Assembly (NCBI RefSeq): GCF_013155385.1
Contig: NZ_JABJUQ010000007.1
Coordinates: forward strand, 249,001-313,000
Direction of reading: 5' to 3'
Origin: Bacillus sp. WMMC1349
GTDB lineage: Bacteria; Bacillota; Bacilli; Bacillales; Bacillaceae
Length of the DNA: 64,000 nt
The position numbers and the translations under genes were made by a program. Below the pieces are notes generated by a model. It was not told the origin of the DNA, did no database searches, and was given only the letters and a program-made list of their open reading frames with translations. Below are positions 52,040 through 61,865 of the stretch, in pieces. Every line of letters begins with the position of its first letter. Position 1 is the stretch's first letter.

Positions 52040-53065
52040 TTATCCAACCGTCTCTTGATAGGTTGTTCGTTTTTTTCTGCCTAAAAGGACAGGGTATTTA
52101 TTGAAAAATAAAATACAAGGTATCATGAAAACAATGGTAAATGCGCTGTAAAATATAGTCCAACTTAAATTGTATGTCTCTTCAATGTCAATCCCTAGAA
52201 CAAAATAAACAAAAGCTTTGCTTAAGTGTATTCCTGTAAAATGTAAAACGAGGATTGTTAAAGAATGCTTACCTAAAAACCGTAGCATATTTGAATGCTT
52301 TAACTTAAAGCTTAAGTAGATTGTTCCGGCTATTCCGAGAATTGAAGTAAGATAAAAAATATCAATCTCGCCATATTGATTGGCTCTCATATCAATCCTT
52401 TCAGAATTAGCCGCCTGTAAAAAGCCGACAGACAAGAAAAACAATGAGCATAATATCATCGTTGGATCTGATTTAAGTTCATGCAAATGTGACTGACATA
52501 AGTATCCTAAAGCGTAAAACACTAACGCGGTACAAGCAACTCCAGCGTTCCACGGGAGACTTTCTTCAAGTTTTAAAGTACTCATATAACCGAGCAAGGC
52601 ACTTCCTATCGTAAACAACAGAACAAATCGACCTTTCGCTAGTTTCATAAACAGAAAGAAGACGACTTCAACTAGAAATAAAACAGTTAAAAACCAAATA
52701 GCAGGATTAAAGGTTAGCTGAAAGTGATCCTCGTTAGAAATGAAAATCCCCGTAAATGGCACAAAAGGATCGACATGTTTACTATGACTAAATGGAAAGT
52801 ACCGTTCAACAAAAAACCAGAACAAATAAGTAATGATTGAAAAACAAATGTAGGGAAACAGCAAGCGCTCTACTTTTTTTTGAAAGAACGTTCTAATGGG
52901 TAGATGCAATTGTTTGAACACTAGACCGGATAAAAAGAAGAATAAAGGCATATGAAATGAAAAAACGAATGACTTGACTTCAAGAGTTGTCGGCACATGA
53001 CCGATGATTACCAAAATCATACCTACACCTTTTGCTACATCAATCCAGTTTAGTCTTTGCTCCAT
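52040..53065 (-). CDS. acyltransferase 3 family membrane protein
   Basis: A 341-aa protein with about ten membrane segments and the family start NWIDVAKGVGMILVIIGHVP (catalytic-type His in GH), FSFHMPLFFFLSGLVFK, and ILVLHFTGIH near the end. Relatives O-acetylate surface sugars (OatA/WecH type) but no extracellular SGNH domain is present. ATG 53065 is favoured over GTG 53077, which sits directly on the ribosome site. Confidence 0.85.
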   Translation of the reverse strand: MEQRLNWIDVAKGVGMILVIIGHVPTTLEVKSFVFSFHMPLFFFLSGLVFKQLHLPIRTFFQKKVERLLFPYICFSIITYLFWFFVERYFPFSHSKHVDPFVPFTGIFISNEDHFQLTFNPAIWFLTVLFLVEVVFFLFMKLAKGRFVLLFTIGSALLGYMSTLKLEESLPWNAGVACTALVFYALGYLCQSHLHELKSDPTMILCSLFFLSVGFLQAANSERIDMRANQYGEIDIFYLTSILGIAGTIYLSFKLKHSNMLRFLGKHSLTILVLHFTGIHLSKAFVYFVLGIDIEETYNLSWTIFYSAFTIVFMIPCILFFNKYPVLLGRKKRTTYQETVG

Positions 53066-53761
53066 AAAGATCATCACTCCTCGTTTCAGATCATTGGTTT
53101 GGAAATGCTGTTTTCACTATATAATAGAAATCCTGTAAACGAGTTTACAGTTCGCTAACGAATCAATGACATATGATAACAGCGTAAATGTCGTTAACAA
53201 ATATCGACACAGTTAGGAATTAATGAAATGAAGTTGATACGGTTTAAGTTCAAGAAACATTAAAATACCATACTTTAGAACTATTCAATTAAGTGATACC
53301 AATTTAATGAGGGACAAGAAAGGTCTTCACTTCGACCGATTTCAGCATATATTTGAACTGGTTCAAATATTTTGCAACTGACAAAAATGTACTTCACCCT
53401 TTTAAAACTATTGATTATTACCTCGGTACCTACTGTGTCCTCCCCTTCGAATAGTACTCACTATACGAATTCACCTCATCTTCCCACTCCACACTACTTT
53501 TAGGACAACCGTTGTTTTGAAGAAACCTTGATTTGAGAGGAAAAAGACAGAACATGACAGTGTTGAAACAAAAACGAAATATAAATGTAATATAAATTGA
53601 AACTTATTGTCGAAAATAGATGTTATAATAACCCATGTGAAAAAGTTCGTAAGATTTAATCATAGGTCGTAAGTTTAGGAGATCAGTTTTTTAACAACTT
53701 CATACTTTAGAAAAATTACATAATGAAAAATAAAAAATACATATGGAAAGAGGAGTAAAAA
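53066..53761. other. long intergenic region before cwlO
   Basis: About 690 bp without a supportable gene. 53484-53512 (CACACTACTTTTAGGACAAC) is a likely remnant of a MITE-like repeat end. TATAAT at 53624-53629 may be the cwlO -10, which would leave a ~125-nt leader. A TGTAAT element at 53586-53591 upstream is a weak WalR-like half site. Confidence 0.4.
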
Positions 53762-55102
53762 GTGAAAAGAAAAGTTTGTACTCTCGGTTTAGCGTCGGTT
53801 ATCGGAACAGCTGGTATATTTACCCCTTTTATCAACAACACAGCATCAGCACAAACACAACAGGAGATTCAAAAGAAACGTTCGGATGTTAACTCCAGTA
53901 TTGAAAGCAAACGAAAAGAAGTGGCAAAGCTTCAAAAGCAACAAGAACAGCTTGAAGAAAAAGCCAAAAAACTCGATGAAAAAGCACTTAACACAAGCAA
54001 TGAAATCGATGACAAAAAAGCAGAACATAAAAAGGCGAAAAAAGAAGTAGCAAAACTGAAAAAGGAAATTAAAGAAACGGAAAAAAGAATTAAAGATCGT
54101 TCAAAAAAAATCAAACAACGTGTGCGCAGCTTGCAGGAAAACGGCGGCTCACAAAGCTACATCGATGTTCTCCTGGGTGCACAAAGCTTCGGAGATTTCA
54201 TCTCGCGGGCCACAGCCGTTTCAACGATTATGGATGCAGATAAAGACTTGCTCGAAGAACAAGAAAAAGATAAAAACAAGCTTGAAAAAGCAATGACTGA
54301 TTTGAATAAAAAACTGGATGAAATTCAGACAACATTAGCTGATTTGAAAAAGCTGAAAAAAGATCTTGATCAACAGCTGAAAAATCAGGGCAAACTTTCT
54401 AAACAGTTGAAAGAGAAGCAAAATAAAGCGGAATCAGAACTTAATAGTTTGAAAGATCAAGCAGGTTCTTTAACAAAAGAGGAAAAAGCTCTTCAACAAA
54501 AGATTAAAGCTGAAAAAGCAAACGATGCAGTAGCTAAGAAGGCACAACAAGAGTCAAAATCAGCGGTTGAGAAACATTCAGGATCTTCTTCTGACGAAAA
54601 ATCAAGCGGATCTTCTCATAAAGGTTCATCAAGCAGCAAATCAAGTAAAGGTTCATCAAGGAATTACTCTTCAGGTGGTTCAGCTGTAAGCAGTAACAGC
54701 GGTGCAATTGAAGGTGCGATCAGTGCAGGATCAAGTCTTGTTGGTAAAACACGCTATGTATTTGGAGGCGGACGGACACAGTCTGATATTAAAAATGGTC
54801 GCTTTGACTGTTCATCATTTGTTCGTTGGGCTTATGCATCAGCAGGTGTTCAATTAGGATCTGGTCTCTCTGCTTCAACAAGCACACTTGTCACAAAAGG
54901 TCGTGCTGTGAGTCGTGATGAAATGAAACGCGGCGATTTGGTCTTCTTTGACACATACAAAACAAACGGACATGTCGGTATTTATTTAGGAAATGGTCAA
55001 TTCCTTAATTGTAATACTTCTCATGGTGTATCAATCGATAGCATGAACAGTCAATATTGGGGAAATAAATTTAAAGGTGTTGTTAGACGGGTAGTCGAAT
55101 AA
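53762..55102 (+). CDS. cwlO: CwlO-type D,L-endopeptidase
   Basis: A 446-aa secreted wall hydrolase. Signal peptide ends near TASA. Residues ~30-250 are a long coiled coil that in B. subtilis CwlO is contacted by the FtsEX-PcsB-type machinery. A Ser-rich linker spans ~270-310. The C-terminal NlpC/P60 domain has Cys350 in [16 protein letters not shown] and His404 in [11 protein letters not shown]. It cuts the D-Glu-m-DAP bond of peptidoglycan for side-wall growth. [11 protein letters not shown] and [13 protein letters not shown] match CwlO closely. GTG start with GAGG upstream. It is under WalKR control in B. subtilis. Confidence 0.95.
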   Translation: MKRKVCTLGLASVIGTAGIFTPFINNTASAQTQQEIQKKRSDVNSSIESKRKEVAKLQKQQEQLEEKAKKLDEKALNTSNEIDDKKAEHKKAKKEVAKLKKEIKETEKRIKDRSKKIKQRVRSLQENGGSQSYIDVLLGAQSFGDFISRATAVSTIMDADKDLLEEQEKDKNKLEKAMTDLNKKLDEIQTTLADLKKLKKDLDQQLKNQGKLSKQLKEKQNKAESELNSLKDQAGSLTKEEKALQQKIKAEKANDAVAKKAQQESKSAVEKHSGSSSDEKSSGSSHKGSSSSKSSKGSSRNYSSGGSAVSSNSGAIEGAISAGSSLVGKTRYVFGGGRTQSDIKNGRFDCSSFVRWAYASAGVQLGSGLSASTSTLVTKGRAVSRDEMKRGDLVFFDTYKTNGHVGIYLGNGQFLNCNTSHGVSIDSMNSQYWGNKFKGVVRRVVE

Positions 55103-55111
55103 TTGAATGAA

Positions 55112-55147
55112 CCACCGCCGTTCCAAAAGGAAACGGCGGTTTTTTAG
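55112..55147 (+). terminator. terminator of cwlO
   Basis: ACCGCCGTTCC-AAAA-GGAAACGGCGGT followed by TTTTTAG. Confidence 0.85.
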
Positions 55148-55152
55148 TATTG

Positions 55153-55965
55153 TTACAGTGGTAAGTCACGTTTTTTAAAGATGACAATACCAATTGCAAA
55201 AGTGATTAAACCGATGGCTAACAAACTGAAGGACACTGCTGTTATCTCGGCATTGCCTGTGACAATCTCACTCGGTCTGAATAAAGAGAAAAGCGACAGA
55301 TTTCGCAACCATTCAGTTTTATCACTCAGTTTTCCGATTAAATCTAAACTGAAAAATAAAAATGTGATCGTTCCTGAAAGACCAAGTGCTTTTTTCTCAT
55401 CATTTGAAATGGCAGAGATGAGAAAAGAAATACCGCTCACTGCAAAGAAGAGTAAAAAACCTGCAAGATTTAACAACAAAAATGCGGAAACATCAAAATC
55501 AAATTGATCACCAATCAACCATTGATATCCAGCAAGTCCAGCGAGTGTTGTAAAAGCCATGATTAAAAATAACCCGGTTGTCAGTACACTAGCTTGGGTA
55601 AAAGCGACTTTTCCTCTTGTGGTCGGTGTAGCCAAGATATACGCCATCGCTCCTTGATCGACCATTTTTGCCAACAGCTTAGTTGACAGCATAACAGAAA
55701 AAATCGAAAGGATCACAATAAAGATTAACCCGTAATATTCTCCTGACATAAATTCTTCTAGACTGCCCAAACCGTTTTCAAACCCAAAAGCCTTCAAAAA
55801 ACTTTTTGGCATCGCATTGATCATGTTTTCGATATCTTCTGTATTTTTGGCAATGCTCGGATAGATTCCTAAAATTAAAATGATATAGAAAGCAGAGCCG
55901 ATTGCATAACTCATCATACCTTTAAAATTCGTTTTGATCATTTGTTTGTATAGGGGCAGGTTCAT
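55153..55965 (-). CDS. ABC-2 type permease
   Basis: A 270-aa protein with about six membrane segments (IGSAFYIILILGIYPSIA; SIFSVMLSTKLLAKMVDQGA; FAIGIVIFKKRDLPL at the end). Coupled by overlap to its ATPase and divergent from a TetR-type gene. Substrate unknown, probably a drug or lipid. Confidence 0.87.
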   Translation of the reverse strand: MNLPLYKQMIKTNFKGMMSYAIGSAFYIILILGIYPSIAKNTEDIENMINAMPKSFLKAFGFENGLGSLEEFMSGEYYGLIFIVILSIFSVMLSTKLLAKMVDQGAMAYILATPTTRGKVAFTQASVLTTGLFLIMAFTTLAGLAGYQWLIGDQFDFDVSAFLLLNLAGFLLFFAVSGISFLISAISNDEKKALGLSGTITFLFFSLDLIGKLSDKTEWLRNLSLFSLFRPSEIVTGNAEITAVSFSLLAIGLITFAIGIVIFKKRDLPL

Positions 55966-56849
55966 TTTACTGACTCCTTTCTGTCATAGAAGTTCATAAA
56001 CACTTCTTCAAGGCTTTGCGTTGAAATGTCGATATGGCGAATCTCGTATTTAGCTACTTCTTTAATAAACGGGTCGTGGTTTCCTAAAACAGCAACTTTC
56101 ACATGGTTGTCTTGATATGAATCAATTTCAAACCCTGATTTCATAAATACCTGAATGTCGGCCCGGTTTTCAAAAGTGATTTCAAACACTTTTCTTTGCA
56201 TAGTTTGTAGTTCATGAATATCTTTGACGGCAATGATAATACCATCTTTGATTATCGCGGCTCTGTCACAGGTCTTTTCAATTTCCGGAAAACTGTGAGA
56301 AGACATTAAAAATGTTGTTCCTTTGTCTTTTTCCTCAAGGACAAGCTCAATAAACATTTGTTGCATCAGTGGATCAAGTCCAGATGTTGGTTCATCAAGA
56401 ATGATGACTTCTGGAGAATGCATAAAGGCAGCGACAAGTCCGACCTTTTGTTTCATCCCTTTCGACATTTTTCTAATCGGTGTATCGACGTCAAATTGGA
56501 GCCGCTCAATCAATTGATCACGTCTGTCTGTGTTTTTCATACCTTGCATATCTGCCATAAAGTCAAGAAATGTTTTTCCGGTCATTCCTTCAATAAAAGC
56601 AATTTCCCCAGGGAGATAGCCAACAAAACGCTGGACTTCACCTTGTTTTTTCCATACATCCATACCGCCCACACGAATTTTGCCTTGATCAGGTTTCATA
56701 AATCCCATAATGTGCCGAATCGTTGTCGACTTTCCTGCTCCATTAGGTCCTAAAAAACCAAAGACTTCTCCTTTTTGAATAGTGAATGATACATCAAATA
56801 TCCCTTTTCCATTTGAAAATGTTTTTGTCAAATTTTCGACTGTGAGCAT
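55962..56849 (-). CDS. ABC transporter ATP-binding protein
   Basis: A 295-aa ATPase: Walker A GFLGPNGAGKSTTIRHI, signature RKMSKGMKQKVGLVAAFMH, Walker B VIILDEPTSGLDPLM, switch FLMSSHSFPEIEKTC. First gene of a two-gene exporter, read divergently from the TetR-type regulator that probably represses it. Confidence 0.92.
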   Translation of the reverse strand: MLTVENLTKTFSNGKGIFDVSFTIQKGEVFGFLGPNGAGKSTTIRHIMGFMKPDQGKIRVGGMDVWKKQGEVQRFVGYLPGEIAFIEGMTGKTFLDFMADMQGMKNTDRRDQLIERLQFDVDTPIRKMSKGMKQKVGLVAAFMHSPEVIILDEPTSGLDPLMQQMFIELVLEEKDKGTTFLMSSHSFPEIEKTCDRAAIIKDGIIIAVKDIHELQTMQRKVFEITFENRADIQVFMKSGFEIDSYQDNHVKVAVLGNHDPFIKEVAKYEIRHIDISTQSLEEVFMNFYDRKESVK

Positions 56850-56943
56850 AATAAAACCTCCAGAAATGAAAAATATGAAATATAATCATTTAAATATTAC
56901 ATAATTTATTTTACGTTCATAAGAACTTTTTTGTCAATGAAAA

Positions 56944-56975
56944 TAATGAAATATTTTTATGTTATAATTTCATTA
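56944..56975 (+). promoter_or_regulatory. probable TetR operator
   Basis: TAATGAAAT and ATTTCATTA are a perfect 9-bp inverted repeat with a 14-nt centre; the right arm overlaps TATAAT (56963-56968), the likely -10 of the TetR gene. A similar half site occurs at ~56875 on the exporter side. Confidence 0.5.
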
Positions 56976-57003
56976 AGAAAAGTTTTTAGAACAGGATGGT
57001 AAG

Positions 57004-57591
57004 ATGAACGGATTTGAAAAAAGAGCTTTGTTAATTAAAGAAAAAATTAAAAAGACTGCGTTGAACATGCTAAGTTATTGCGAACCGAAGCAAATTCGAA
57101 TCATGGACATCGCGAAAAATGCAAATGTATCACAAGTGACGATTTATAATTATTTTGGCAGTAAAGAAGCATTATTAAATGAAGTTTTTAAAGACTATAT
57201 TGATCAAGCCATTCAAGAATTTGAAGAATATATGACGAAAAATATTTCTGTAAAGGAAAAAATCGAATTAATCATCTTGCAAAAGAAAGAAGCCAACAGT
57301 CAGAAGTTCGCTCTGACAGTGGTGAAAGAGTTGATGATAGAGCAACATGAAATGATGGATTATATTAAAAAGCAATATGATGAAAGGGTGATTCCTCTCA
57401 TGCTTCAACTCATCGAAGAGGGGCATCGCTCAGGAGAAATTTCTCCTAAAATTACCGCACAAGGGTTTCTCGTCTTTATTAACATGATCATTGATTATTC
57501 TAAAACATTGGGCGAAGCATTCGAGAAAAACAAGCAATTTGCAGAAGAAATGATGCAGATTTTTTTCTATGGTCTTTGTGGAAGACCATAA
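57004..57591 (+). CDS. TetR-family regulator
   Basis: A 195-aa repressor with the TetR helix-turn-helix at ~15-60 (IMDIAKNANVSQVTIYNYFG then SKEALLNEVF) and a helical ligand domain. Divergent from the ABC exporter, its probable target. After it, 57592-57890 holds no gene. Confidence 0.88.
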   Translation: MNGFEKRALLIKEKIKKTALNMLSYCEPKQIRIMDIAKNANVSQVTIYNYFGSKEALLNEVFKDYIDQAIQEFEEYMTKNISVKEKIELIILQKKEANSQKFALTVVKELMIEQHEMMDYIKKQYDERVIPLMLQLIEEGHRSGEISPKITAQGFLVFINMIIDYSKTLGEAFEKNKQFAEEMMQIFFYGLCGRP

Positions 57592-57807
57592 TTCATACTC
57601 TGTACTGCTAAAGAATGCCTGGTATTGTTGTTAACAATGGACAGGTCATAATAAAAGATTCGCTATATAGGAGCTATCCAATCAATTCGTACAATACAAT
57701 GGTTGACAGGTTCAAAAGATTTATAAAAAAATATGAAACTTTCATTTGAGTGTGTTCGTATATATGGTTAAGTCAATTAAATATTGATACATTAGTCACA
57801 TATTTAA

Positions 57808-57858
57808 TGAAAACAACTTAGAAATGTTGTATGATGAAGTGAATCACGCTGGCGTGAT
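57808..57858 (+). promoter_or_regulatory. upstream region of the ter operon: ECF-like promoter and palindrome
   Basis: TGAAAAC at 57808-57814 and TGTATGATG at 57828-57836 resemble a SigW/SigM-type promoter with the CGTA element altered to TGTA; B. subtilis yceC is driven by such sigma factors. ATCACGC-TG-GCGTGAT at 57843-57858 is a perfect 7-bp inverted repeat that could be an operator or a leader hairpin. Confidence 0.4.
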
Positions 57859-57907
57859 ATGGCATGCTTTATTGAGAAGGTTATCATTCTAAGAAGGAGT
57901 GAATGGT

Positions 57908-58510
57908 TTGGCTATATCTTTAGAAAAAGGTCAACGAATTGATTTAACAAAAGGAAATGCTGGGCTTTCGAAAATTTTGGTTGGTCTCGGATGGGATCCT
58001 ATATCTTCTGGGAGCGGCGGTTTTTTTGGAAAGCTATTCGGAGGAAGCGCTCCGAATATCGATTGTGATGCATCTGTACTGATGCTGGAAAATGGTAAAG
58101 TTACAGATAAGAAGAGTGTGATTTATTTTGGACACTTGAAAAGCAGTTGTGGGAGCATCCGGCATACAGGCGATAATTTAACTGGAGAAGGCAATGGTGA
58201 TGATGAGCAAATTATTGTCGATCTTGATAAAGTCCCAGCACATATTAATAAACTAGTATTTGTCGTGAATATTTACGGATGTGTGAAGCGTAACCAGCAC
58301 TTTGGAATGATTGAAAATGCCTTTATCCGAATTGAGAATATGTCCAACCATCAGGAGATGGTGAAATATAATCTAAAAGATGATTATTCTGGACGGACAA
58401 GCCTCATAGCTGGAGAAATTTACCGAGACGGTAAAGAGTGGAAGTTTACAGCTGTTGGTGAAGGAACGAATGACACAAGTCTTACGGAAATAGTCAAACG
58501 ATTCGGTTGA
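57908..58510 (+). CDS. yceC: TerD-family stress protein (YceC)
   Basis: A 200-aa TerD-type protein: start [36 protein letters not shown], and a divergent calcium-site loop NIDCDASVLML where other TerD proteins have DFDLDAS. An inserted Gly/Phe loop (GSGGFFGKLFGGS) also sets it apart. TTG 57908 is 8 nt from AAGGAG and gives the family start; GTG 57899 overlaps the ribosome site. First gene of the ter operon, which protects against tellurite, envelope and oxidative stress. Confidence 0.92.
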   Translation: MAISLEKGQRIDLTKGNAGLSKILVGLGWDPISSGSGGFFGKLFGGSAPNIDCDASVLMLENGKVTDKKSVIYFGHLKSSCGSIRHTGDNLTGEGNGDDEQIIVDLDKVPAHINKLVFVVNIYGCVKRNQHFGMIENAFIRIENMSNHQEMVKYNLKDDYSGRTSLIAGEIYRDGKEWKFTAVGEGTNDTSLTEIVKRFG

Positions 58511-58541
58511 ATTTTGAAAGTTTAAAAAGGAGGAATTTAAA

Positions 58542-59123
58542 GTGGCAATTTCATTAGCGAAAGGGCAAAAAGTTGATTTGACGAAAACAAACCCAGGACT
58601 TTCTAAGGTGATTGTCGGGCTTGGCTGGGATGTAAATAAATATGATGGCGGGGCAGATTTCGACCTTGATGCCAGCGTATTTTTACTTGATGCAACAGGT
58701 AAGTGTACTTCAGAAAAGGATTTTATTTTTTATAACCAAACACAAGGTGGCAACGGTTCTGTCTTACATACAGGTGATAATCGGACAGGCTTGGGTGACG
58801 GTGATGATGAGCAGGTGAAAGTCGACTTGAATAGCGTGCCTGCGACTATTGAAAAGATCTCGTTTGTGATCACAATTCATGATGCAGAATCCCGCAGCCA
58901 AAACTTTGGTCAAGTATCAAATGCTTATGTTCGTGTTCTTAACGAAGACTCCAATGAAGAACTGGTTCGCTATGATTTAGCGGAGGACTTCTCAATTGAA
59001 ACCGCACTGATCACAGGTGAACTCTACCGTCACGGAGCAGAGTGGAAGTTTTCAGCGATCGGTTCAGGTTATCAAGGTGGACTAGCTCGGATTGCTACTG
59101 ATTTTGGCTTGCAAATCGGTTAA
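58542..59123 (+). CDS. yceD: TerD-family stress protein (YceD)
   Basis: A 193-aa TerD protein with the canonical calcium sites [14 protein letters not shown] and [16 protein letters not shown], and [23 protein letters not shown] start after AAGGAGG. Very similar to the next gene, so the two arose by tandem duplication. Cytoplasmic, probably membrane-associated with TerC. Confidence 0.94.
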   Translation: MAISLAKGQKVDLTKTNPGLSKVIVGLGWDVNKYDGGADFDLDASVFLLDATGKCTSEKDFIFYNQTQGGNGSVLHTGDNRTGLGDGDDEQVKVDLNSVPATIEKISFVITIHDAESRSQNFGQVSNAYVRVLNEDSNEELVRYDLAEDFSIETALITGELYRHGAEWKFSAIGSGYQGGLARIATDFGLQIG

Positions 59124-59179
59124 TAAATCACTGGACGGCTGCTTTATGTGGCCCTGAAATGATTGGGGAGGTTTGATTA

Positions 59180-59758
59180 ATGACGATTCAATTATCTAAA
59201 GGGCAAAGAATTGACTTAACGAAAACAAATCCAGGTTTAATCAAAGGGCTGATCGGATTAGGCTGGGATACAAATAAATACACTGGCGGAGCAGATTTTG
59301 ACTTGGATGCTTCCGCTTTTCTTGTCGATGGAAACAATAAATGTGTAAATGATGAAGATTTTGTTTTTTACAATAATCTAGAGCATCCGAGTGGGTCTGT
59401 TATTCATACAGGCGACAATCGTACAGGTGAAGGGGAAGGCGATGATGAGCAGATCATTGTCGACTTTTCGAAAATTCCTGCTCAAGTTGAGAAAATTGGG
59501 ATTACTGTCACCATTCATGATGCAGAAAGTCGCAGTCAAAACTTTGGACAAGTATCAAACGCTTTTGTCCGCTTGGTCAATGAATCGACAAATGAAGAGT
59601 TGCTGCGTTTTGATTTAGGCGAAGATTTTTCAATTGAAACGGCGGTTGTTGTGTGTGAATTATATCGTCAAGGATCAGATTGGAAATTCAACGCAATTGG
59701 GAGCGGGTTTTCTGGAGGATTGGCGTCACTTTGCCGTAATTACGGTCTGCAAGTCTAG
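59180..59758 (+). CDS. yceE: TerD-family stress protein (YceE)
   Basis: A 192-aa TerD protein: [55 protein letters not shown]. Keeps all acidic calcium ligands. GGGGAGG before the ATG. A hairpin after it may limit read-through into terC. Confidence 0.94.
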   Translation: MTIQLSKGQRIDLTKTNPGLIKGLIGLGWDTNKYTGGADFDLDASAFLVDGNNKCVNDEDFVFYNNLEHPSGSVIHTGDNRTGEGEGDDEQIIVDFSKIPAQVEKIGITVTIHDAESRSQNFGQVSNAFVRLVNESTNEELLRFDLGEDFSIETAVVVCELYRQGSDWKFNAIGSGFSGGLASLCRNYGLQV

Positions 59759-59764
59759 TGTTTT

Positions 59765-59799
59765 GACTGAATCACAAGTGTGATTCAGTCTTGCTTTTC
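59765..59799 (+). terminator. partial terminator between yceE and yceF
   Basis: GACTGAATCAC-AAGT-GTGATTCAGTC, perfect 11-bp stem, then TTGCTTTTC. Placed inside the operon, so probably an attenuator. Confidence 0.65.
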
Positions 59800-59820
59800 A
59801 TTAATAGGAGGTAACAAAAA

Positions 59821-60594
59821 GTGGAATTATTTCATCATATGATGTCAATTTACGCCTCATTCTTTGATTTGGAGATGTGGGCAGAGGTTTTAACAGATCC
59901 CGTTTCCTGGGGTCTGATCGGTTCGCTTGTTGTGCTTGAAGGTCTTTTATCAGCGGACAATGCTCTGGTACTGGCTGTAATGGTTAAGCATCTTCCGGAA
60001 AAACAGCGTAAAAAGGCGCTGACTTACGGTTTGATTGGGGCCTATTTCTTTAGATTTCTCTTTATCGGGCTCGGTATGATCTTAATTAAATTTTGGTGGA
60101 TCAAGCTGCTCGGTGCAGCGTATTTGGCATGGCTTGTCATTAAACACTTCTTCATCGGTGAGGGTGATGATGGAGCAAATGAAATAAAAAAAGACAGCTG
60201 GATGGTTCGCATTTTCGGTGTGTTCTGGGCAACTGTCATTTCTGTAGAATTAATGGACCTTGCTTTTTCAGTTGATAGTATCCTTGCAGCGTTTGCGGTG
60301 TCTGAAAAAGTCTGGGTGCTTTTGATTGGCGGAATGCTTGGTATCCTGATGATGAGGACGGTTGCCAAATTATTCTTGACGCTGATTGATAAGGTGCCTG
60401 AACTGGAAGCGACAGCATTTGTGTTAATCGGAATTATCGCGGTTAAGATGGCTGCAAGTGTCTGGGGTTTTGAGTTGCCGCACAGCGTATTTTTTGCCAT
60501 TTTGCTCATTGCTTTTGCAGCTACATTTGTGATTCACTATTTCAACAAGCAAAAAGCGATCAAAGAACAAACGGCTGCTTCAAAAGAAGATTGA
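59821..60594 (+). CDS. yceF: TerC-family membrane protein (YceF)
   Basis: A 257-aa protein with seven to eight membrane spans and TerC signatures: LEGLLSADNALVLAVMVKHL, then SVELMDLAFSVDSILAAFAV. The conserved Asp residues suit metal (Mn) movement shown for TerC relatives. GTG start after AGGAGG. It anchors TerD proteins at the membrane. Confidence 0.94.
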   Translation: MELFHHMMSIYASFFDLEMWAEVLTDPVSWGLIGSLVVLEGLLSADNALVLAVMVKHLPEKQRKKALTYGLIGAYFFRFLFIGLGMILIKFWWIKLLGAAYLAWLVIKHFFIGEGDDGANEIKKDSWMVRIFGVFWATVISVELMDLAFSVDSILAAFAVSEKVWVLLIGGMLGILMMRTVAKLFLTLIDKVPELEATAFVLIGIIAVKMAASVWGFELPHSVFFAILLIAFAATFVIHYFNKQKAIKEQTAASKED

Positions 60595-60605
60595 GTTTAA
60601 AAATG

Positions 60606-60638
60606 AAGGGGTGGTGCTGATCTGCTCCATCCCTTTTG
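60606..60638 (+). terminator. weak terminator/attenuator after yceF
   Basis: AAGGGGTGG and CCATCCCTT pair (one G-U) around TGCTGATCTGCT, followed by TTG. Separates the TerD/TerC genes from the biosynthetic module. Confidence 0.5.
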
Positions 60639-60689
60639 AAATAAACAGAGGACAGCCAAAGTTTCCCTATTTAGAAGAAGGTGACCGAA

Positions 60690-61865
60690 TTGCAATACTT
60701 TAATTTTTTATCCGACTCTCAAAAAGAAGATATCTTTTTCAAACAACCAGGTGCAATAACAAAGGATTCTCCGAAACACATACTTGAGTATGCATTGGGG
60801 GCCACGCTTTACATTCCGGGAAACCGTAAGGATATTGCCGATATGATGATAAAGCAGAAGTATCCTGAACTTTGCTCGGTTGTTTTCTGTCTAGAAGATT
60901 CGATTGGAGACTGTGAAGTTCTTCAAGCTGAAAACAATCTTGTTCAGCAAGCTGAAATCATCTACCAAGCCCATCAATTGCGAAACATTAGTGAAGATGA
61001 TCTGCCACTGATGTTTATTAGGGTTCGGGAGCCTGAGCAAATGTTTGAATTAGGTAATAAATTAGGGCGGGCGCTTCACTTGTTTACCGGATTTGTGTTT
61101 CCGAAGTTTTCAACATTTAATGCCGAACGTTATTTGGACACGTTATCTGTATTGTCAAAAGAAGCAGGCATCACTTTATATGGAATGCCAATTTTTGAAA
61201 CACCTGATTTACTGGCGATGGAAACCAGAACAAAGGCATTACAGGAATTAAAATCAACGCTTGTTTTTTACCAGGATGTCATTTTAAACATTAGAATTGG
61301 TGCTACAGATTTATGCGGTCTTTATGGATTAAGAAGAAAACCACAAACATCAATTTATGATATTATGGTAATCGCTGATTTTATGAAAGACATCATCAAT
61401 TATTTTGGGTTGCAATTCGTGATCTCCGGACCTGTATGGGAATACTTTGATAACTCTGTGATCTCTTTACCGAGTCAAGCCCCATATTGGGAGACGGGAA
61501 CCGAAGCATTCAACCAGTATACAAATGGGTTGGTTAAGGAAACACTTCTCGACCTTGCAAATGGTATTCATGGTAAGACTGTCATTCATCCGAGCCATTT
61601 AAAAACGGTTCAAAGTTTGCATGTCATTTCAATTGAAGACTATTTGGATGCTTTAAGTATTGTTGAAAGTGCTGATGGCACCCGGGGTGTCATGAAAAGT
61701 TCTTTTTCTAATAAAATGAATGAAGTCAAGCCGCACTTCAGTTGGGCAAATAAAATATTGTTTAAGTCAGAAATATTTGGGGTGTATCATGAAAACCGGA
61801 GCTACATTGACATACTCACAGCAAAAGAAAAACCACTTTCAAATCTTGGATCATATGGAAGTTGA
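60690..61865 (+). CDS. ter-operon C-C bond lyase (HpcH/CitE-like TIM barrel)
   Basis: A 391-aa enzyme of the TIM-barrel C-C bond lyase family described in ter operons. Visible: TLYIPGNRKDIADMMIKQ, VVFCLEDSIGDCEV (acidic metal ligands), LMFIRVREPEQM, FVFPKFSTFN, NIRIGATDLCGLYGLRR and GKTVIHPSHLKTVQ, as in CitE/HpcH proteins. TTG 60690 after AAGGTGA is preferred to GTG 60681. With the two PRTase genes after it, it is thought to make a nucleoside-like metabolite; the product is not known to me. Confidence 0.85.
   Translation: MQYFNFLSDSQKEDIFFKQPGAITKDSPKHILEYALGATLYIPGNRKDIADMMIKQKYPELCSVVFCLEDSIGDCEVLQAENNLVQQAEIIYQAHQLRNISEDDLPLMFIRVREPEQMFELGNKLGRALHLFTGFVFPKFSTFNAERYLDTLSVLSKEAGITLYGMPIFETPDLLAMETRTKALQELKSTLVFYQDVILNIRIGATDLCGLYGLRRKPQTSIYDIMVIADFMKDIINYFGLQFVISGPVWEYFDNSVISLPSQAPYWETGTEAFNQYTNGLVKETLLDLANGIHGKTVIHPSHLKTVQSLHVISIEDYLDALSIVESADGTRGVMKSSFSNKMNEVKPHFSWANKILFKSEIFGVYHENRSYIDILTAKEKPLSNLGSYGS

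Noticed and set aside
57760..57830. SigB-type promoter before yceC
   Set aside because: GGTTAA occurs but no GGGTAT-like -10 at the right spacing; an ECF-like site fits better.
60042..60509. 155-codon minus-strand frame
   Set aside because: Shadow of the TerC gene, low-complexity product.
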